64,000 nt of DNA from Terricaulis sp. GTDB lineage: Bacteria > Pseudomonadota > Alphaproteobacteria > Caulobacterales > Aquidulcibacteraceae. Below the pieces are notes generated by a model. That model was not told the origin of the DNA, ran no database searches, and worked only from the letters and a program-made list of their open reading frames with translations. Below are positions 37,927-48,839 of this stretch, in pieces. Numbering within the stretch: the first letter of the stretch is position 1; each line of letters begins with the position of its first letter. Made by a program: the position numbers and the translations under genes. The stretch spans positions 235,253-299,252 of the forward strand of contig JANPZV010000004.1 of NCBI GenBank assembly GCA_024707365.1. Reading direction: 5' to 3'.

Positions 37927-39474
37927 TTAAGGCCGCATGCCGAATGCGCTTGGGCCTGTTTCCAGCGCGCATTGCGCAAGCTGCGCCCATTCGCACAGCA
38001 GCGGCCGGGTATCGCGCGGATCGATGATTTCTTCGGCGTAGAACGCTTCGGCGGTGCGGAAGGGTGAGCGCAACGCCTCGGCCCAAGCGCGGATTTCCGC
38101 GAGGCGCTTTTCCGGCTCAGGGTGCGCTTCAATCTCGCTTTTATACGCGGCCTCAATCCCGCCATCGAGCGGCAGCGAGCCCCAATCGCCGCTCGGCCAG
38201 CAATAGCGCACCTTCGCGCGCGTGGGGTTCATCATCGCTGAGCCCGCGAGCCCAAACGCCTGCCGCACCACGATCGAGCACCAGGGTACGCGCGCCTGAT
38301 ACACCGCCGCCATCGCCTGCACGCCCAGCTTCACCACGCCCGCGCGCTCATGCTTCACGCCGACGGCAAAGCCCGGGCAATCGACGAAATGCACAACAGG
38401 CAGATGGAACGTCTGCGCCAGATCCACATGCTTGATCACTTTGCGGCAGACGTCCGCTGTCCACGCCCCGGCGAGGAACATCGGATCGCCCGCGATCACC
38501 GCGACGCTATAACCGTCAATGCGGGCAAGGCCGGTGATGATGCCGCGCCCCCAATTGGCGCCGATCTCGAAAAACGAGCCTGCGTCCACGCACGCCTCAA
38601 CAATGCGCCGCATTTTGTAAGGCACGCGCCGATCGCGCGGCACGGCGCGGATCAGCGTGTCATCGCGCCGATCGATCGGATCGCCGTTTTGCACGCGCGC
38701 GGCGGTTTCGTGGATGGAGGCGGGCAGATAGGAGAGGAAGCGCCGCGCTTTCTCGAACGCCTCGGCTTCGCTTTGCGCCACATCATCAACAACGCCATTG
38801 CGGCCGTTGATCTCAACTCCGCCGAGCTGCTCTTTATCGACATCCTCGCCAATCGCCTTTGCAACAGGCGGGCCGGCGACGAAGATTTGCGATAGCCCTT
38901 GCACCATCACGCTGTAATGGCTCGCCGCCACGCGGCCCGCGCCGAGCCCCGCGCAGGGCCCGAGCGCAAGCGACACCACAGGCACGCTGGCCATGTTCGC
39001 CACCACCCATTCCCAGCCGGGCGTCTGCGGAATGTAAGTGCGCGGATCTTTCTCCAGCATTTTCACGCTGCCGCCGCCGCCCGTGCCGTCGATCAGGCGC
39101 ACAAGCGGCATGCGATATTCGTTGGCGGTTTGCTCTGCGTGCGCCAGCTTTTGCCAGATGGCCGCATCGCCCGCGCCGCCGCGCACGGTGAAATCATCGG
39201 CCTGGATCATCGCCGGCTTGCCATTGATCAGCGCGCGGCCAACCACGAACGGCGAGGCGCGGAAGCTTTCGAGCTGATTGTCTTTGCCGTAGCGCGCCTG
39301 GCCGGCGATTTTGCCGACCTCATGGAAGCTGCCGGGATCGCACAGTGCAGCCACGCGCTCGCGCACATTGAGTTTGCCCGAAGCCTTCTGCCGCGCCAGC
39401 CGATCGGCGCCGCCCATCTCTTCAGCCATGGCTTCGCGCCGGCGCTTTTCGGCGATCTCGTCTTCCCAGCTCAT
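37927..39474 (-). CDS. Acyl-CoA carboxylase carboxyltransferase (beta) subunit
   Basis: 515-residue carboxyltransferase of the PccB/MccB superfamily with two crotonase-like halves. It carries the acyl-CoA domain FTVRGGAGDAAIWQKLAHAE with LIDGTGGGGSVKMLEKDPRT and LGPCAGLGAGRVAASHYSVM. The carboxybiotin half has FFEIGANWGRGIITGLARID and VVHFVDCPGFAVGVKHERAG. Substrate cannot be fixed: it differs from canonical PccB, and no biotin subunit lies next to it. The pccA gene 24 kb away is one candidate partner. Confidence 0.9.
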   Translation of the reverse strand: MSWEDEIAEKRRREAMAEEMGGADRLARQKASGKLNVRERVAALCDPGSFHEVGKIAGQARYGKDNQLESFRASPFVVGRALINGKPAMIQADDFTVRGGAGDAAIWQKLAHAEQTANEYRMPLVRLIDGTGGGGSVKMLEKDPRTYIPQTPGWEWVVANMASVPVVSLALGPCAGLGAGRVAASHYSVMVQGLSQIFVAGPPVAKAIGEDVDKEQLGGVEINGRNGVVDDVAQSEAEAFEKARRFLSYLPASIHETAARVQNGDPIDRRDDTLIRAVPRDRRVPYKMRRIVEACVDAGSFFEIGANWGRGIITGLARIDGYSVAVIAGDPMFLAGAWTADVCRKVIKHVDLAQTFHLPVVHFVDCPGFAVGVKHERAGVVKLGVQAMAAVYQARVPWCSIVVRQAFGLAGSAMMNPTRAKVRYCWPSGDWGSLPLDGGIEAAYKSEIEAHPEPEKRLAEIRAWAEALRSPFRTAEAFYAEEIIDPRDTRPLLCEWAQLAQCALETGPSAFGMRP

Positions 39475-39518
39475 CGCGTTTTCTCCCGAGGCTTAGCCTA
39501 GGAGAGATCGCGGAGCGT

Positions 39519-40367
39519 TCAAACGGCCATGTTGTCGATCAGGCGCGTCTTGCCGAGCCAGGCGGCGGCGAGAATGCGCGCGGGCGCGGCAAGATCGGTG
39601 ATCGGTTCCAAGGTTTCCGCGTGGCGTATCGCTACGTAATCCACGCTGGAAAAGCCCGCGCCGAGCAGGCGGTGCGCGGCGTCGGCTTCGGCGCGGGCGA
39701 TCGGCTCTCCCGCGTGCGCGGCCTTGATGGCCTCGTGCAGCACCAGATTGAGCCGGCCGGCGATGCGCCGTTCATCGGCGCTGAGATAGGCGTTGCGTGA
39801 GGAGAGGGCGAGGCCGTCTTGTTCGCGCAGCGTGGGGCAGCCGATGATTTCGGTGGGGATGTCGAGATCGCGCGCGAGGCGCTTCACGACGAGCAGCTGC
39901 TGATAATCTTTTTCCCCGAAAAACGCGGCGTCCGCCTGCGCTTGCAGCAACAGCTTTGTCACCACGGTGGCGACGCCGCCGAAGAAATGCGGGCGCATTT
40001 CGCCCTCAAGCGGGGCGGAAACCTCAGCCACATGGACGCTGGTGGAAAAGCCTGGCGGGTACATCGCCTCGCGCTCGGGCGCGAACAGCAGGTCGCAGCC
40101 GGCGCTGGCCAGCAGCGCGGCGTCGGCCGCTTCGGTGCGGGGGTAGCGATCGAAATCTTCGTGCGGGGCGAACTGGCGCGGGTTCACGAATAGGCTCGCC
40201 ACGGCAAAGCCGCAGCGGGCCTTGGCCGCGCGGATCAGGGAGAGATGGCCCTCATGCAGCGCGCCCATGGTGGGCGCAAAGCCCACGCCAGCGCCGGCGG
40301 CGCGTGCGCGCGCCACGGCCTCGCGCAGCTCAGAGACGGTGCGAACGATGGAAAGGGAAGCGGCCAT
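39519..40367 (-). CDS. panC: Pantoate--beta-alanine ligase
   Basis: 282 residues from the ATG at 40367 (MAASLSIVRTVSELREAVAR). ATP-binding HIGH-like FAPTMGALHEGHLSLIRAAK, SLFVNPRQFAPHEDFDRYPR, the KMSKS-like region FFGEKDYQQLLVVKRLARDL and DGLALSSRNAYLSADERR are all present. It makes pantothenate for coenzyme A from pantoate and beta-alanine. Divergent from mipZ. Confidence 0.96.
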   Translation of the reverse strand: MAASLSIVRTVSELREAVARARAAGAGVGFAPTMGALHEGHLSLIRAAKARCGFAVASLFVNPRQFAPHEDFDRYPRTEAADAALLASAGCDLLFAPEREAMYPPGFSTSVHVAEVSAPLEGEMRPHFFGGVATVVTKLLLQAQADAAFFGEKDYQQLLVVKRLARDLDIPTEIIGCPTLREQDGLALSSRNAYLSADERRIAGRLNLVLHEAIKAAHAGEPIARAEADAAHRLLGAGFSSVDYVAIRHAETLEPITDLAAPARILAAAWLGKTRLIDNMAV

Positions 40368-40509
40368 GCGCTTTCGCATCCCTCCGTGATGGTTCGGCGT
40401 CAAGCGGCTTAAGCGAGCCTTAACCGAGATCAGAGATTGTTAACCTCATGCGTTTTGGCGTTGCGGCTTCCTTTGGCTTGGCGGCGCCCGCCATCTTGGG
40501 CGGGCGGCC

Positions 40510-41379
40510 ATGACGCTTGCGCACGCTTACGAGCCCACTTTGGCGCCGCGCCGCGCGCATGTGATCGTCGTCGGGAACCAGAAGGGCGGGGCCGGCAAAT
40601 CCACCGTGGCGATGCATCTGGTGGTGGCGCTGATGCGCATGGGCCGCCGCACCGGGGTGATGGATCTCGACACGCGCCAGCGCTCGCTGACGCGCTATAT
40701 CGAAAATCGCGGCCGCTGGATCGCCGCGCGCGGGGCCAAGCTGCCGGCGCCGCAAATCTTTGAACTGAGCGAAAGCCAGGATCGGAGCCTTGACGCCGCC
40801 GAGGCCGCGGACGAGGCCGCGTTCCGCGCCGCGCTGCGCCGGCTTTCGGAGACGTGCGATTTCATCGTCATCGATAGCCCCGGCGGCGATAGCTTCATGG
40901 CGCGGCTGGCGCATGCCTGCGCCGATACGCTGGTGACGCCGCTGAATGACAGCTTCGTGGATTTCGATCTGCTTGGCGCGATCGACGCGGCGCAGCCGAA
41001 CGTGGTGCGGCCGTCGATCTATAGCGAGATGGTCTGGGAAAGCCGCAAGAAGAAGGCGCAAAGCCTGCGCACGCCGATCGATTGGATCGTGCTGCGCAAC
41101 CGCACCTCCACCAGCCGCATCGAAGCGAAGAACAAACAGCGCGTGGGCGATGCGCTGAAGACGCTGTCCAACCGCATCGGCTTTCGCTTGGCGCCGGGGC
41201 TTTCGGAGCGGGTGATTTATCGCGAGCTTTTCCCGCAAGGGCTGACGATGCTGGATCTCGACACGCCCGATGCGGCGGGTGATCTGAAAATGGGGCACCT
41301 GGCGGCGCGGCAGGAGCTGCGCGATCTTTTCATCACGCTGAAACTGCCGGGCCTCGAAGGCGAACCGCTGAAATTTTAA
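40510..41379 (+). CDS. mipZ: Division-plane positioning ATPase MipZ
   Basis: 289-residue MinD/ParA-type ATPase. The deviant Walker A HVIVVGNQKGGAGKSTVAMH (about residues 17-36), Walker B DFIVIDSPGGDSFMARLAH, and the MipZ-typical PIDWIVLRNRTSTSRIEAKN and LSERVIYRELFPQGLTMLDL are present. In Caulobacter MipZ binds ParB near the origins and blocks FtsZ polymerisation, so division occurs at midcell. This gene strongly supports an alphaproteobacterial origin. Confidence 0.93.
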   Translation: MTLAHAYEPTLAPRRAHVIVVGNQKGGAGKSTVAMHLVVALMRMGRRTGVMDLDTRQRSLTRYIENRGRWIAARGAKLPAPQIFELSESQDRSLDAAEAADEAAFRAALRRLSETCDFIVIDSPGGDSFMARLAHACADTLVTPLNDSFVDFDLLGAIDAAQPNVVRPSIYSEMVWESRKKKAQSLRTPIDWIVLRNRTSTSRIEAKNKQRVGDALKTLSNRIGFRLAPGLSERVIYRELFPQGLTMLDLDTPDAAGDLKMGHLAARQELRDLFITLKLPGLEGEPLKF

Positions 41380-41387
41380 GCGTGTTG

Positions 41388-41495
41388 CGCCATAGCGGAG
41401 CGCCGGCTTCCAGCCGGCATACGGCGCCAACAAACAATCCGGCATGTGAGGATGAAGCAAAGATGCCGGCTGGAAGCCGGCGCTCCGCTATGGCG
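41388..41495. repeat. Long perfect inverted repeat (33-bp arms)
   Basis: Left arm 41388-41420 begins CGCCATAGCGGAGCGCCGGC; right arm 41463-41495 is its exact reverse complement; 42 bases separate them. Each arm holds its own small hairpin (GCCGGCTTCCAGCCGGC). It lies 8 bases after the mipZ stop and may also end its transcript. Confidence 0.85.
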
Positions 41496-42057
41496 TGCGT
41501 TTCGCCGCACAGCGCGCGGCGCTTGCGGGTTCGGGCGAAGCCCTCCGAAGCGCGCAGCGCGAAGGAGGGAGAGCGGGGCGCGCTTTAAGCTACGCGTGGA
41601 AATTTTAGTTTGGGTTTGCGCTTAGAGCGCGCCCCGCGCGGAATGTTTTTCAACCGGCGCCTGCGTGCAGCGTTCAGTGTCGCCCTGGGTGGCCATACGT
41701 TGATAAGACAGAAAATCGGCCGGGTCTCCTCCCCAGGCGATGATGCGTACTGCACCACTTAAGCGGCGTGGCCGTCTACGCTCTCACCGCCGCCGATGCT
41801 GCGACGCTGGGTATCCAGGCGCGCTTAGCGCCTTGCAGTCGTTCCCGGCTCGCGTGCTCTGGAGCGCACCATACACTCAAGGAATCCCGGCTTCCCTGTT
41901 TCTCACCGGGGCCACGGTCTTTGATGTCGCCATCATCAACCGCATCACGCTCAAACCGCGTCCAAATCGTGATTGGTTTGGTGTGCACAACCGCCTCCCG
42001 TGATCTGAACGGGATGAGTGTAAGCGTGATGTGAAACCGGTCGGATAGATTTTTGAG
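41496..42057. other. Intergenic region without a supported gene
   Basis: About 560 bases between two inverted-repeat elements. Short frames exist on both strands (for example 41740-42003 on plus) but have no recognisable domain, no convincing ribosome site and odd codon use. There are local GC palindromes near 41510-41640 (GCGCGC/AGAGCGCGCCCCGCG). I see no RNA gene. It may be a decayed gene or repeat debris. Confidence 0.5.
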
Positions 42058-42147
42058 TCTGGACCGCCGGCGCCCTCGCCGGCATGTGTGAAACCCGCGC
42101 AAAGCCTGCCGTTTGAACCATGCCGGCGAGGGCGCCGGCGGTCCAGA
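42058..42147. repeat. Long perfect inverted repeat (28-bp arms)
   Basis: Arms 42058-42085 (TCTGGACCGCCGGCGCCCTC...) and 42120-42147 are exact reverse complements, separated by 34 bases. Architecture matches the elements at 41388 and 48273. It lies 36 bases beyond the end of the minus-strand M15-type peptidase gene. Confidence 0.85.
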
Positions 42148-42183
42148 GGTGGGGGATAGAGGCGCGGGTGATCCCCGCTTTGC

Positions 42184-43029
42184 TTAGCCGAGCAATTGGC
42201 CTGTTTCCGGGTTCACGGCTTGCACGACGGGGAGGTGGTGCTTCTGCTTGCCTGTCTCGGGCTTGTAATAGGCGGTGAGGATTTGCTTGCGGCGCTGCGG
42301 CGCGAAGCTGATGTGAATCCATCTGCCGAATTCATAGATCAGCTGATCGACATCCTGCATCAGCGACGCATCGGCGGCGAGTTTGCGGGCGATGTCATAG
42401 GGCGTGCCGAAGCCGGGGCAGACGAAATCCACCGAGAAACCCTTGGTGTGGTCGCTATTGGGCACCCCGCCGACAAGGCGGTTCACCTCTTCATTGCGAT
42501 AGGCGCTGTTGACGGTGATCGGCCGATTGCCGAGCGCTGCGCGCACTTTCTCCATGCCGGCGGCGGCGGTGCGGAGATTTTCCAGCATCTCCTCCGTCGG
42601 CGGGAAATTGGAAATACCGCGTGCGCGCGCGGTGGCTGAAACGGTGAGTTCGCCCAGCGTAAAATGCGGCGAGAGCTTGGTGCTGTCGCTTAAGGGCGCT
42701 GCGGCGGGCGGCGCGACAGGCGGCGGCTCCACGGGGGGAGGCGGCGGTGGCGCGGCCGGCGGCTCTGGCGGCGGCGGCGGCGACTCGGCGGGAGGCGGTT
42801 TTGCGGCCGGCGGCTCTACCGGCGCTTGAGGCTCCGGTTCGGGCGCAGGCGGGGCAACGGGCTCGGCGCCGGAATCGGCCGGCGATTCGCCGGGCGGCGG
42901 AGGCGGCGGAGGAGAGGGCGCAGCGGGAGGCGGCGGCGGGGGTGGATACGCTGGCGGCGGTGTTGGCGAGCTGGCGCGCGGCTTGCCGAACAGCAGATGA
43001 AAAAGCCCAGACCACACCCCGCCCGCCAT
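42184..43029 (-). CDS. Proline-rich protein with peptidase M15-type (D-Ala-D-Ala carboxypeptidase-like) domain
   Basis: About 281 residues from the ATG at 43029 (MAGGVWSGLFHLLFGKPRAS); starts at 43077 or 43092 are also open. Residues ~20-125 are almost pure Pro/Ala/Glu/Ser, a long extended linker. The C-terminal ~150 residues are an M15_3-type zinc peptidase: FTLGELTVSATARARGISNF, TVNSAYRNEEVNRLVGGVPN, the zinc motif SDHTKGFSVDF and a late His in GRWIHISFAPQR. It probably trims peptidoglycan crosslinks or binds the wall. No classical signal peptide is seen, so the export route is unclear. Confidence 0.75.
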   Translation of the reverse strand: MAGGVWSGLFHLLFGKPRASSPTPPPAYPPPPPPPAAPSPPPPPPPGESPADSGAEPVAPPAPEPEPQAPVEPPAAKPPPAESPPPPPEPPAAPPPPPPVEPPPVAPPAAAPLSDSTKLSPHFTLGELTVSATARARGISNFPPTEEMLENLRTAAAGMEKVRAALGNRPITVNSAYRNEEVNRLVGGVPNSDHTKGFSVDFVCPGFGTPYDIARKLAADASLMQDVDQLIYEFGRWIHISFAPQRRKQILTAYYKPETGKQKHHLPVVQAVNPETGQLLG

Positions 43030-43130
43030 GCCGATCCCCCGTTTCAGCCCGGAGCGAGCTTCGCCTAAAAGGCGCATGCGCGCCAGCGGCAAAGGGGGCG
43101 CTGTTAAACAATCGCCGCCATGGTTCGCCG

Positions 43131-43544
43131 ATGCTGCTGATTGCGCTTTTGATTGTCGCGCTCGTGTTCGGGCTGCTGTTTTTTGGGCGCCTCGCCGGCG
43201 CGCGCCGGGCGCTGATCATGGAGCGGTGGCCGGCGTTTTTGCTGGGCGCCTTGGCGCTGTTCACGCTGGTGCGCGGGGGGGGCTGGCTGGCGATCGCGCT
43301 GGCGGCGGCGGCCTGGATCGCGTTTTGGCTCACCGCGCCGCGTGCGGGCATCTCACCCGATGACGCCGCCGACGCCGAGGCGCAGCGGATTTTGGGCGTG
43401 CCTTCAAGCGCTTCGGAAGAAGAGATCCGCGCCGCCTATCGCGCCAAAATGGCCAGCGCCCATCCCGATCGCGGCGGCGCCCATCACGAAGCCGCGCGGC
43501 TCACGGCCGCGCGGGATCGTTTGCTGAAACGCCGGAAGCGTTGA
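43131..43544 (+). CDS. Membrane-anchored J-domain protein (TIM14/DjlA-like)
   Basis: 137 residues from ATG 43131. Two or three hydrophobic segments (LLIALLIVALVFGLLFFGRL; PAFLLGALALFTLVRG; LAIALAAAAWIAFWL) precede a C-terminal J domain: EAQRILGVPSSASEEEIRAA, YRAKMASAHPDRGG with the essential HPD, and LTAARDRLLKRRKR. It would stimulate DnaK at the inner membrane, like mitochondrial Pam18/Tim14. Its stop abuts the stop of the convergent carboxypeptidase gene. Confidence 0.88.
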   Translation: MLLIALLIVALVFGLLFFGRLAGARRALIMERWPAFLLGALALFTLVRGGGWLAIALAAAAWIAFWLTAPRAGISPDDAADAEAQRILGVPSSASEEEIRAAYRAKMASAHPDRGGAHHEAARLTAARDRLLKRRKR

Positions 43545-44579
43545 TTATTCGCCGCCTTCTTCGCTGATGTCCTCAGCCTGATCGCCCTGGCCGATCAATT
43601 CCTGATTAAGCGGGGCGATGGTTTCCACCACCATGCCGCCATAGGTGGCGTAGGGCGCAGGCGCGGCCGCTTGGGTTGAGGCCGGGGCGAGGCGCATGTC
43701 GAGGCGGCGCGTGGGCATGTTGGCGTAGGTGACGGCGTTGGCGTCGTCGCGGCGGGCGTATTCTTCAAACGCGCCCTCAACCAGATAGGCCACTTGCGCA
43801 TTGCGCGAGGCCGAGGTTTCCCCGCCCAGCACCACCACGATCACGCGGCGGCCATTGCGTTCGGCCATGGTGGCGAGGTTGAAGCCGGAGGCGCGGGTGT
43901 AGCCGGTTTTGATGCCGTCCACGCCTGTGACCTCACCGAGCAGGCGGTTGTGGTTGCGCCCGTGATTGCGGCGCCAGCTGAAAGTTGGCGTCTGAAAGTA
44001 ATGATAATATTGCGGAAAATCGCGCCAGAGGGCTTGGCTCAGGATCGCCATGTCGCGCGCGGTGGTGCGGTGGCGCTCATCGGGGAGGCCGCTGGCGTTG
44101 GCAAAGCGGGTTTCGGCAAGGCCCAATTCGCGGGCGCGGGCTGTCATGTTGGCGGCAAAGCGGGCTTCGGAGCCGCCCAGCCGCTCGGCCGTGAGCGTGG
44201 CGACATCGTTGGCCGATTGCACCGCGAGGGCGCGGATGGCCTGATCGACGGTAATCGTATCGCACACGCCGCGCCGGTTGCAGGCAAGCCCAAGCCGCGA
44301 GGGCGGCTGGCGCGAGACATTGCGCGAGGCGGTCCAGCGCGTGTCGAGCGTGATCTCGCCGCGCTCCAGCGCCTCGAAGATCATGTAAAGCGTCATCATT
44401 TTGGTGAGCGAGGCGGGGAAGCGGCGGGCGTCCGCCTGCTCCTCGAGCAGCACCTCATTGGTGTTCGCATCCATCACGATCGAGGCGTATCGATCCTGCT
44501 GCGCCGCGGCAGGGGCCGCAAACGCGAAAGCCGCCGTGGCGGCCAAAATCGGGAGAAAGAAACGTCCGGCTGCCGTCAT
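43545..44579 (-). CDS. D-alanyl-D-alanine carboxypeptidase (PBP5/DacA type)
   Basis: 344-residue periplasmic penicillin-binding protein of the S11 family. Signal peptide ends near residue 26 (AFAAPAAAQ). Active-site motifs: SLTK (Ser57, Lys60), SAN (VQSANDVATL) and KTG (VDGIKTGYTRASGFN). It trims the terminal D-Ala of stem peptides. The C-terminal domain is short and lacks an obvious amphipathic anchor helix, ending in an acidic tail. Confidence 0.93.
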   Translation of the reverse strand: MTAAGRFFLPILAATAAFAFAAPAAAQQDRYASIVMDANTNEVLLEEQADARRFPASLTKMMTLYMIFEALERGEITLDTRWTASRNVSRQPPSRLGLACNRRGVCDTITVDQAIRALAVQSANDVATLTAERLGGSEARFAANMTARARELGLAETRFANASGLPDERHRTTARDMAILSQALWRDFPQYYHYFQTPTFSWRRNHGRNHNRLLGEVTGVDGIKTGYTRASGFNLATMAERNGRRVIVVVLGGETSASRNAQVAYLVEGAFEEYARRDDANAVTYANMPTRRLDMRLAPASTQAAAPAPYATYGGMVVETIAPLNQELIGQGDQAEDISEEGGE

Positions 44580-44784
44580 GAGCGCACAAACCCTATAGAA
44601 AGCGGACTATTCCAGGCAAATCGCGTGCCGCGCAGCTTACAGATTCCTTAGTGTCGGTTAATCGACCGTTTCGAGGCAATCTGCGCCACGGCTTTGATTT
44701 GCCGCTGCTTTAAGCAAGGTGGGGCAGATTCTGTGAATCTTGGCTGAACGGCAAGCCATCCAACTGCGCAAAGCCGCTTTTCAG

Positions 44785-44842
44785 CTGCATGGTGCAGTGC
44801 AGCAAAAACTTGGTTGACTTCGCAGGTGCAGCATAACATATT
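44785..44842 (+). promoter_or_regulatory. Probable phasin promoter with TGCA-rich repeats
   Basis: TTGACT (44814-44819), a 17-base spacer and CATATT (44837-44842) make a reasonable sigma-70-type promoter upstream of the phasin gene. CTGCATGGTGCAGTGCAGC (44785-44803) and GGTGCAGC inside the spacer resemble the CTGC/GCAG sites bound by the PHA repressor PhaR; the repressor is not in this window. The rest of the 340-base gap from 44580 to 44918 shows no gene. Confidence 0.4.
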
Positions 44843-44918
44843 GTTCTCAGATTCGCCCTCGGCGGATGAGTGAGACACCGATTGACGCTCCGGAAGGGGC
44901 CGTTCAGGAGAGACGCAT

Positions 44919-45374
44919 ATGGCCGCCCCCAAGACTGCCCGCGCCACCAAGATCACCACCGAAGCCTTTGAGCACGTGACCGCCGCCTCGACCGACGCGG
45001 TCCGTGAAAACATCGACCGCAGCCTTGCGGCGCTCTCGGAAGCCTCGGCTTTCGGCAAGCAAAACATGGAAGCTTGGCTGGCCTCGGCCACGGCTGCGCA
45101 GAAGGGCTTTGAAGCCATTTCCGCCCGCACCGTCGCCTTCCAAAAGAGCGCGCTGGAAAACCACGTCGCGGCCGCCAAGTCGCTGATGACCTCCAAGAGC
45201 GTTCAGGAATTCGTGGAAAAGCAAAACGACTACGCCAAGACCTCGTTTGAGGCTTATGTGGCCGAATTGACGGAAGTTTCCGAACTCGTCGCCGGCGTGA
45301 CGAAAGAAACGTTCCAGCCGCTGAACGAGCGCGTCACCGCCGTTGGCCAGCTGATCCAAACCGCCGGCCGCTAA
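44919..45374 (+). CDS. Phasin family protein (polyhydroxyalkanoate granule coat)
   Basis: 151-residue helical protein of the phasin type, which coats polyhydroxyalkanoate granules. Segments such as RENIDRSLAALSEASAFGKQ, FEAISARTVAFQKSALENHV and QEFVEKQNDYAKTSFEAYVA give long amphipathic helices with few breaks. GGAGAG precedes the ATG. A strong terminator follows about 60 bases after the stop, so it is probably monocistronic and highly expressed. Confidence 0.9.
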   Translation: MAAPKTARATKITTEAFEHVTAASTDAVRENIDRSLAALSEASAFGKQNMEAWLASATAAQKGFEAISARTVAFQKSALENHVAAAKSLMTSKSVQEFVEKQNDYAKTSFEAYVAELTEVSELVAGVTKETFQPLNERVTAVGQLIQTAGR

Positions 45375-45433
45375 GCGCGCCGGATCGATCTTCGGAGCCG
45401 CCTACGAACGGCTCTGAGGGGCTGAATAAGGGA

Positions 45434-45468
45434 CGGGCCCAGTGCATCGCGCTGGGCCCGTTTTTTTT
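45434..45468 (+). terminator. Strong rho-independent terminator of the phasin gene
   Basis: 9-bp stem CGGGCCCAG/CTGGGCCCG with a 9-base loop and eight T residues directly after. Confidence 0.9.
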
Positions 45469-45608
45469 ATGCATGCGGGGCGCGCGCGGCTTTGATGCAG
45501 GCGAAGCCCTTCCATCGGCGCGATCAATCCATAAATTGTTGACCAAGCAGCCCGCACGCTTTCGCATGCGCGCGAGTCACGCGGGTTGTTGCGGAGTAAC
45601 GGCGGTCA

Positions 45609-45944
45609 ATGAGCGGCGGATCTGAGGAAGAGGGTGGCGGAAACGGCGCGGGCGGCCCCCGTGACGGTACGCAAACGCTCACCCGAACCAAGAAGCCCTC
45701 GCTCTACAGGGTTCTCCTGTTGAACGACGATTACACGCCGATGGAGTTTGTCGTGTTCGTGCTGGAGCGTTTTTTCAGCAAGTCCCGCGAGCAAGCGACA
45801 GAAATCATGCTGCATGTCCATAATCATGGCGTGGGGCTGTGCGGCGTGTTTACCTACGAGGTGGCCGAAACCAAGGTCGCCCAGGTGCTCGATTTGGCGC
45901 GGCGGCATGAACACCCGCTGCAATGCACGATGGAAAAGGAATAA
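45609..45944 (+). CDS. clpS: ATP-dependent Clp protease adaptor ClpS
   Basis: 111 residues. A flexible Gly/Glu-rich N-terminus precedes the ClpS fold: [20 protein letters not shown], with the N-degron pocket Asn-Asp-Asp, then [20 protein letters not shown] and [16 protein letters not shown]. It delivers N-end-rule substrates to ClpAP. The clpA TTG start is only 4 bases after its stop. Confidence 0.95.
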   Translation: MSGGSEEEGGGNGAGGPRDGTQTLTRTKKPSLYRVLLLNDDYTPMEFVVFVLERFFSKSREQATEIMLHVHNHGVGLCGVFTYEVAETKVAQVLDLARRHEHPLQCTMEKE

Positions 45945-45948
45945 GCTC

Positions 45949-48262
<2,314 letters not shown>

Positions 48263-48272
48263 GGAAGGGGCT

Positions 48273-48340
48273 ATGGGCGCGGGCGTCCTCGCCCGCGTTT
48301 CGCTCAAAGCCGCACGCGGGCGAGGACGCCCGCGCTCCAT
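48273..48340. repeat. Long near-perfect inverted repeat (25-bp arms)
   Basis: Arms 48273-48297 (ATGGGCGCGGGCGTCCTCGC...) and 48315-48340 are reverse complements with one extra base, and 17 bases between. It lies in the 80-base gap between convergent clpA and the HIT gene and is positioned to end both transcripts. Confidence 0.8.
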
Positions 48341-48342
48341 AA

Positions 48343-48780
48343 TTACTCGATCGCCGCCGCGATGCTTTCGGCGATCTTGTGCAGCTCAGCGATGTCGGAT
48401 TGCTTGCCGCTGCCGTGCCCGGCCAGCGCCACGCCCGCGTAGCGCGGGATGATGTGGAAGTGCAGGTGGAAGATGGTTTGCCCCGCCGGCGCGCCGTTAA
48501 ATTGCGTCACCACGACGCCATCGGGCTTGAGCGCTTTATCTGTGGCCTTGGTGAGCTTGTGCACGGCGCCCAGCAGCGACGCCACGCGCGCGGCCGGCAG
48601 CTCCAGAAAATTCCGCGCCTTCACATCCTTGGGCACAACCAGCACATGCCCGCGCGATTGCGGGAAAATGTCCATGAAGGCGAGCACGTCGGAATCTTCA
48701 TAGACCTTCACCGCAGGCACCTCGCCGCGCAGGATTTTGGCGAAGAGGTTGTTATCGTCGTAGCTTCCGTGAAGGCTCAT
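48343..48780 (-). CDS. HIT family hydrolase
   Basis: 145 residues: NLFAKILRGEVPAVKVYEDS at the N-terminus, DIFPQSRGHVLVVPKDVKAR and the His triad HLHFHIIPRY. Family members hydrolyse or transfer nucleotidyl groups from dinucleotides and adenosine phosphoramidates. Length is typical of the Hint/HinT branch. Confidence 0.92.
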   Translation of the reverse strand: MSLHGSYDDNNLFAKILRGEVPAVKVYEDSDVLAFMDIFPQSRGHVLVVPKDVKARNFLELPAARVASLLGAVHKLTKATDKALKPDGVVVTQFNGAPAGQTIFHLHFHIIPRYAGVALAGHGSGKQSDIAELHKIAESIAAAIE

Positions 48781-48839
48781 ATATTGGGCTCCTTGGCTCC
48801 AGCCTAGCGGCGCGCGGCGCTGGGGGCTACATTAGGCGC

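Noticed and set aside
36756..38165. 469-codon minus-strand frame opposite the SRPBCC-like gene
   Set aside because: Antisense shadow; a real terminator and the carboxylase stop lie inside it.
41388..42147. CRISPR array suggested by repeats after mipZ
   Set aside because: Only two different inverted repeats with unequal spacing; no direct repeats and no cas gene.
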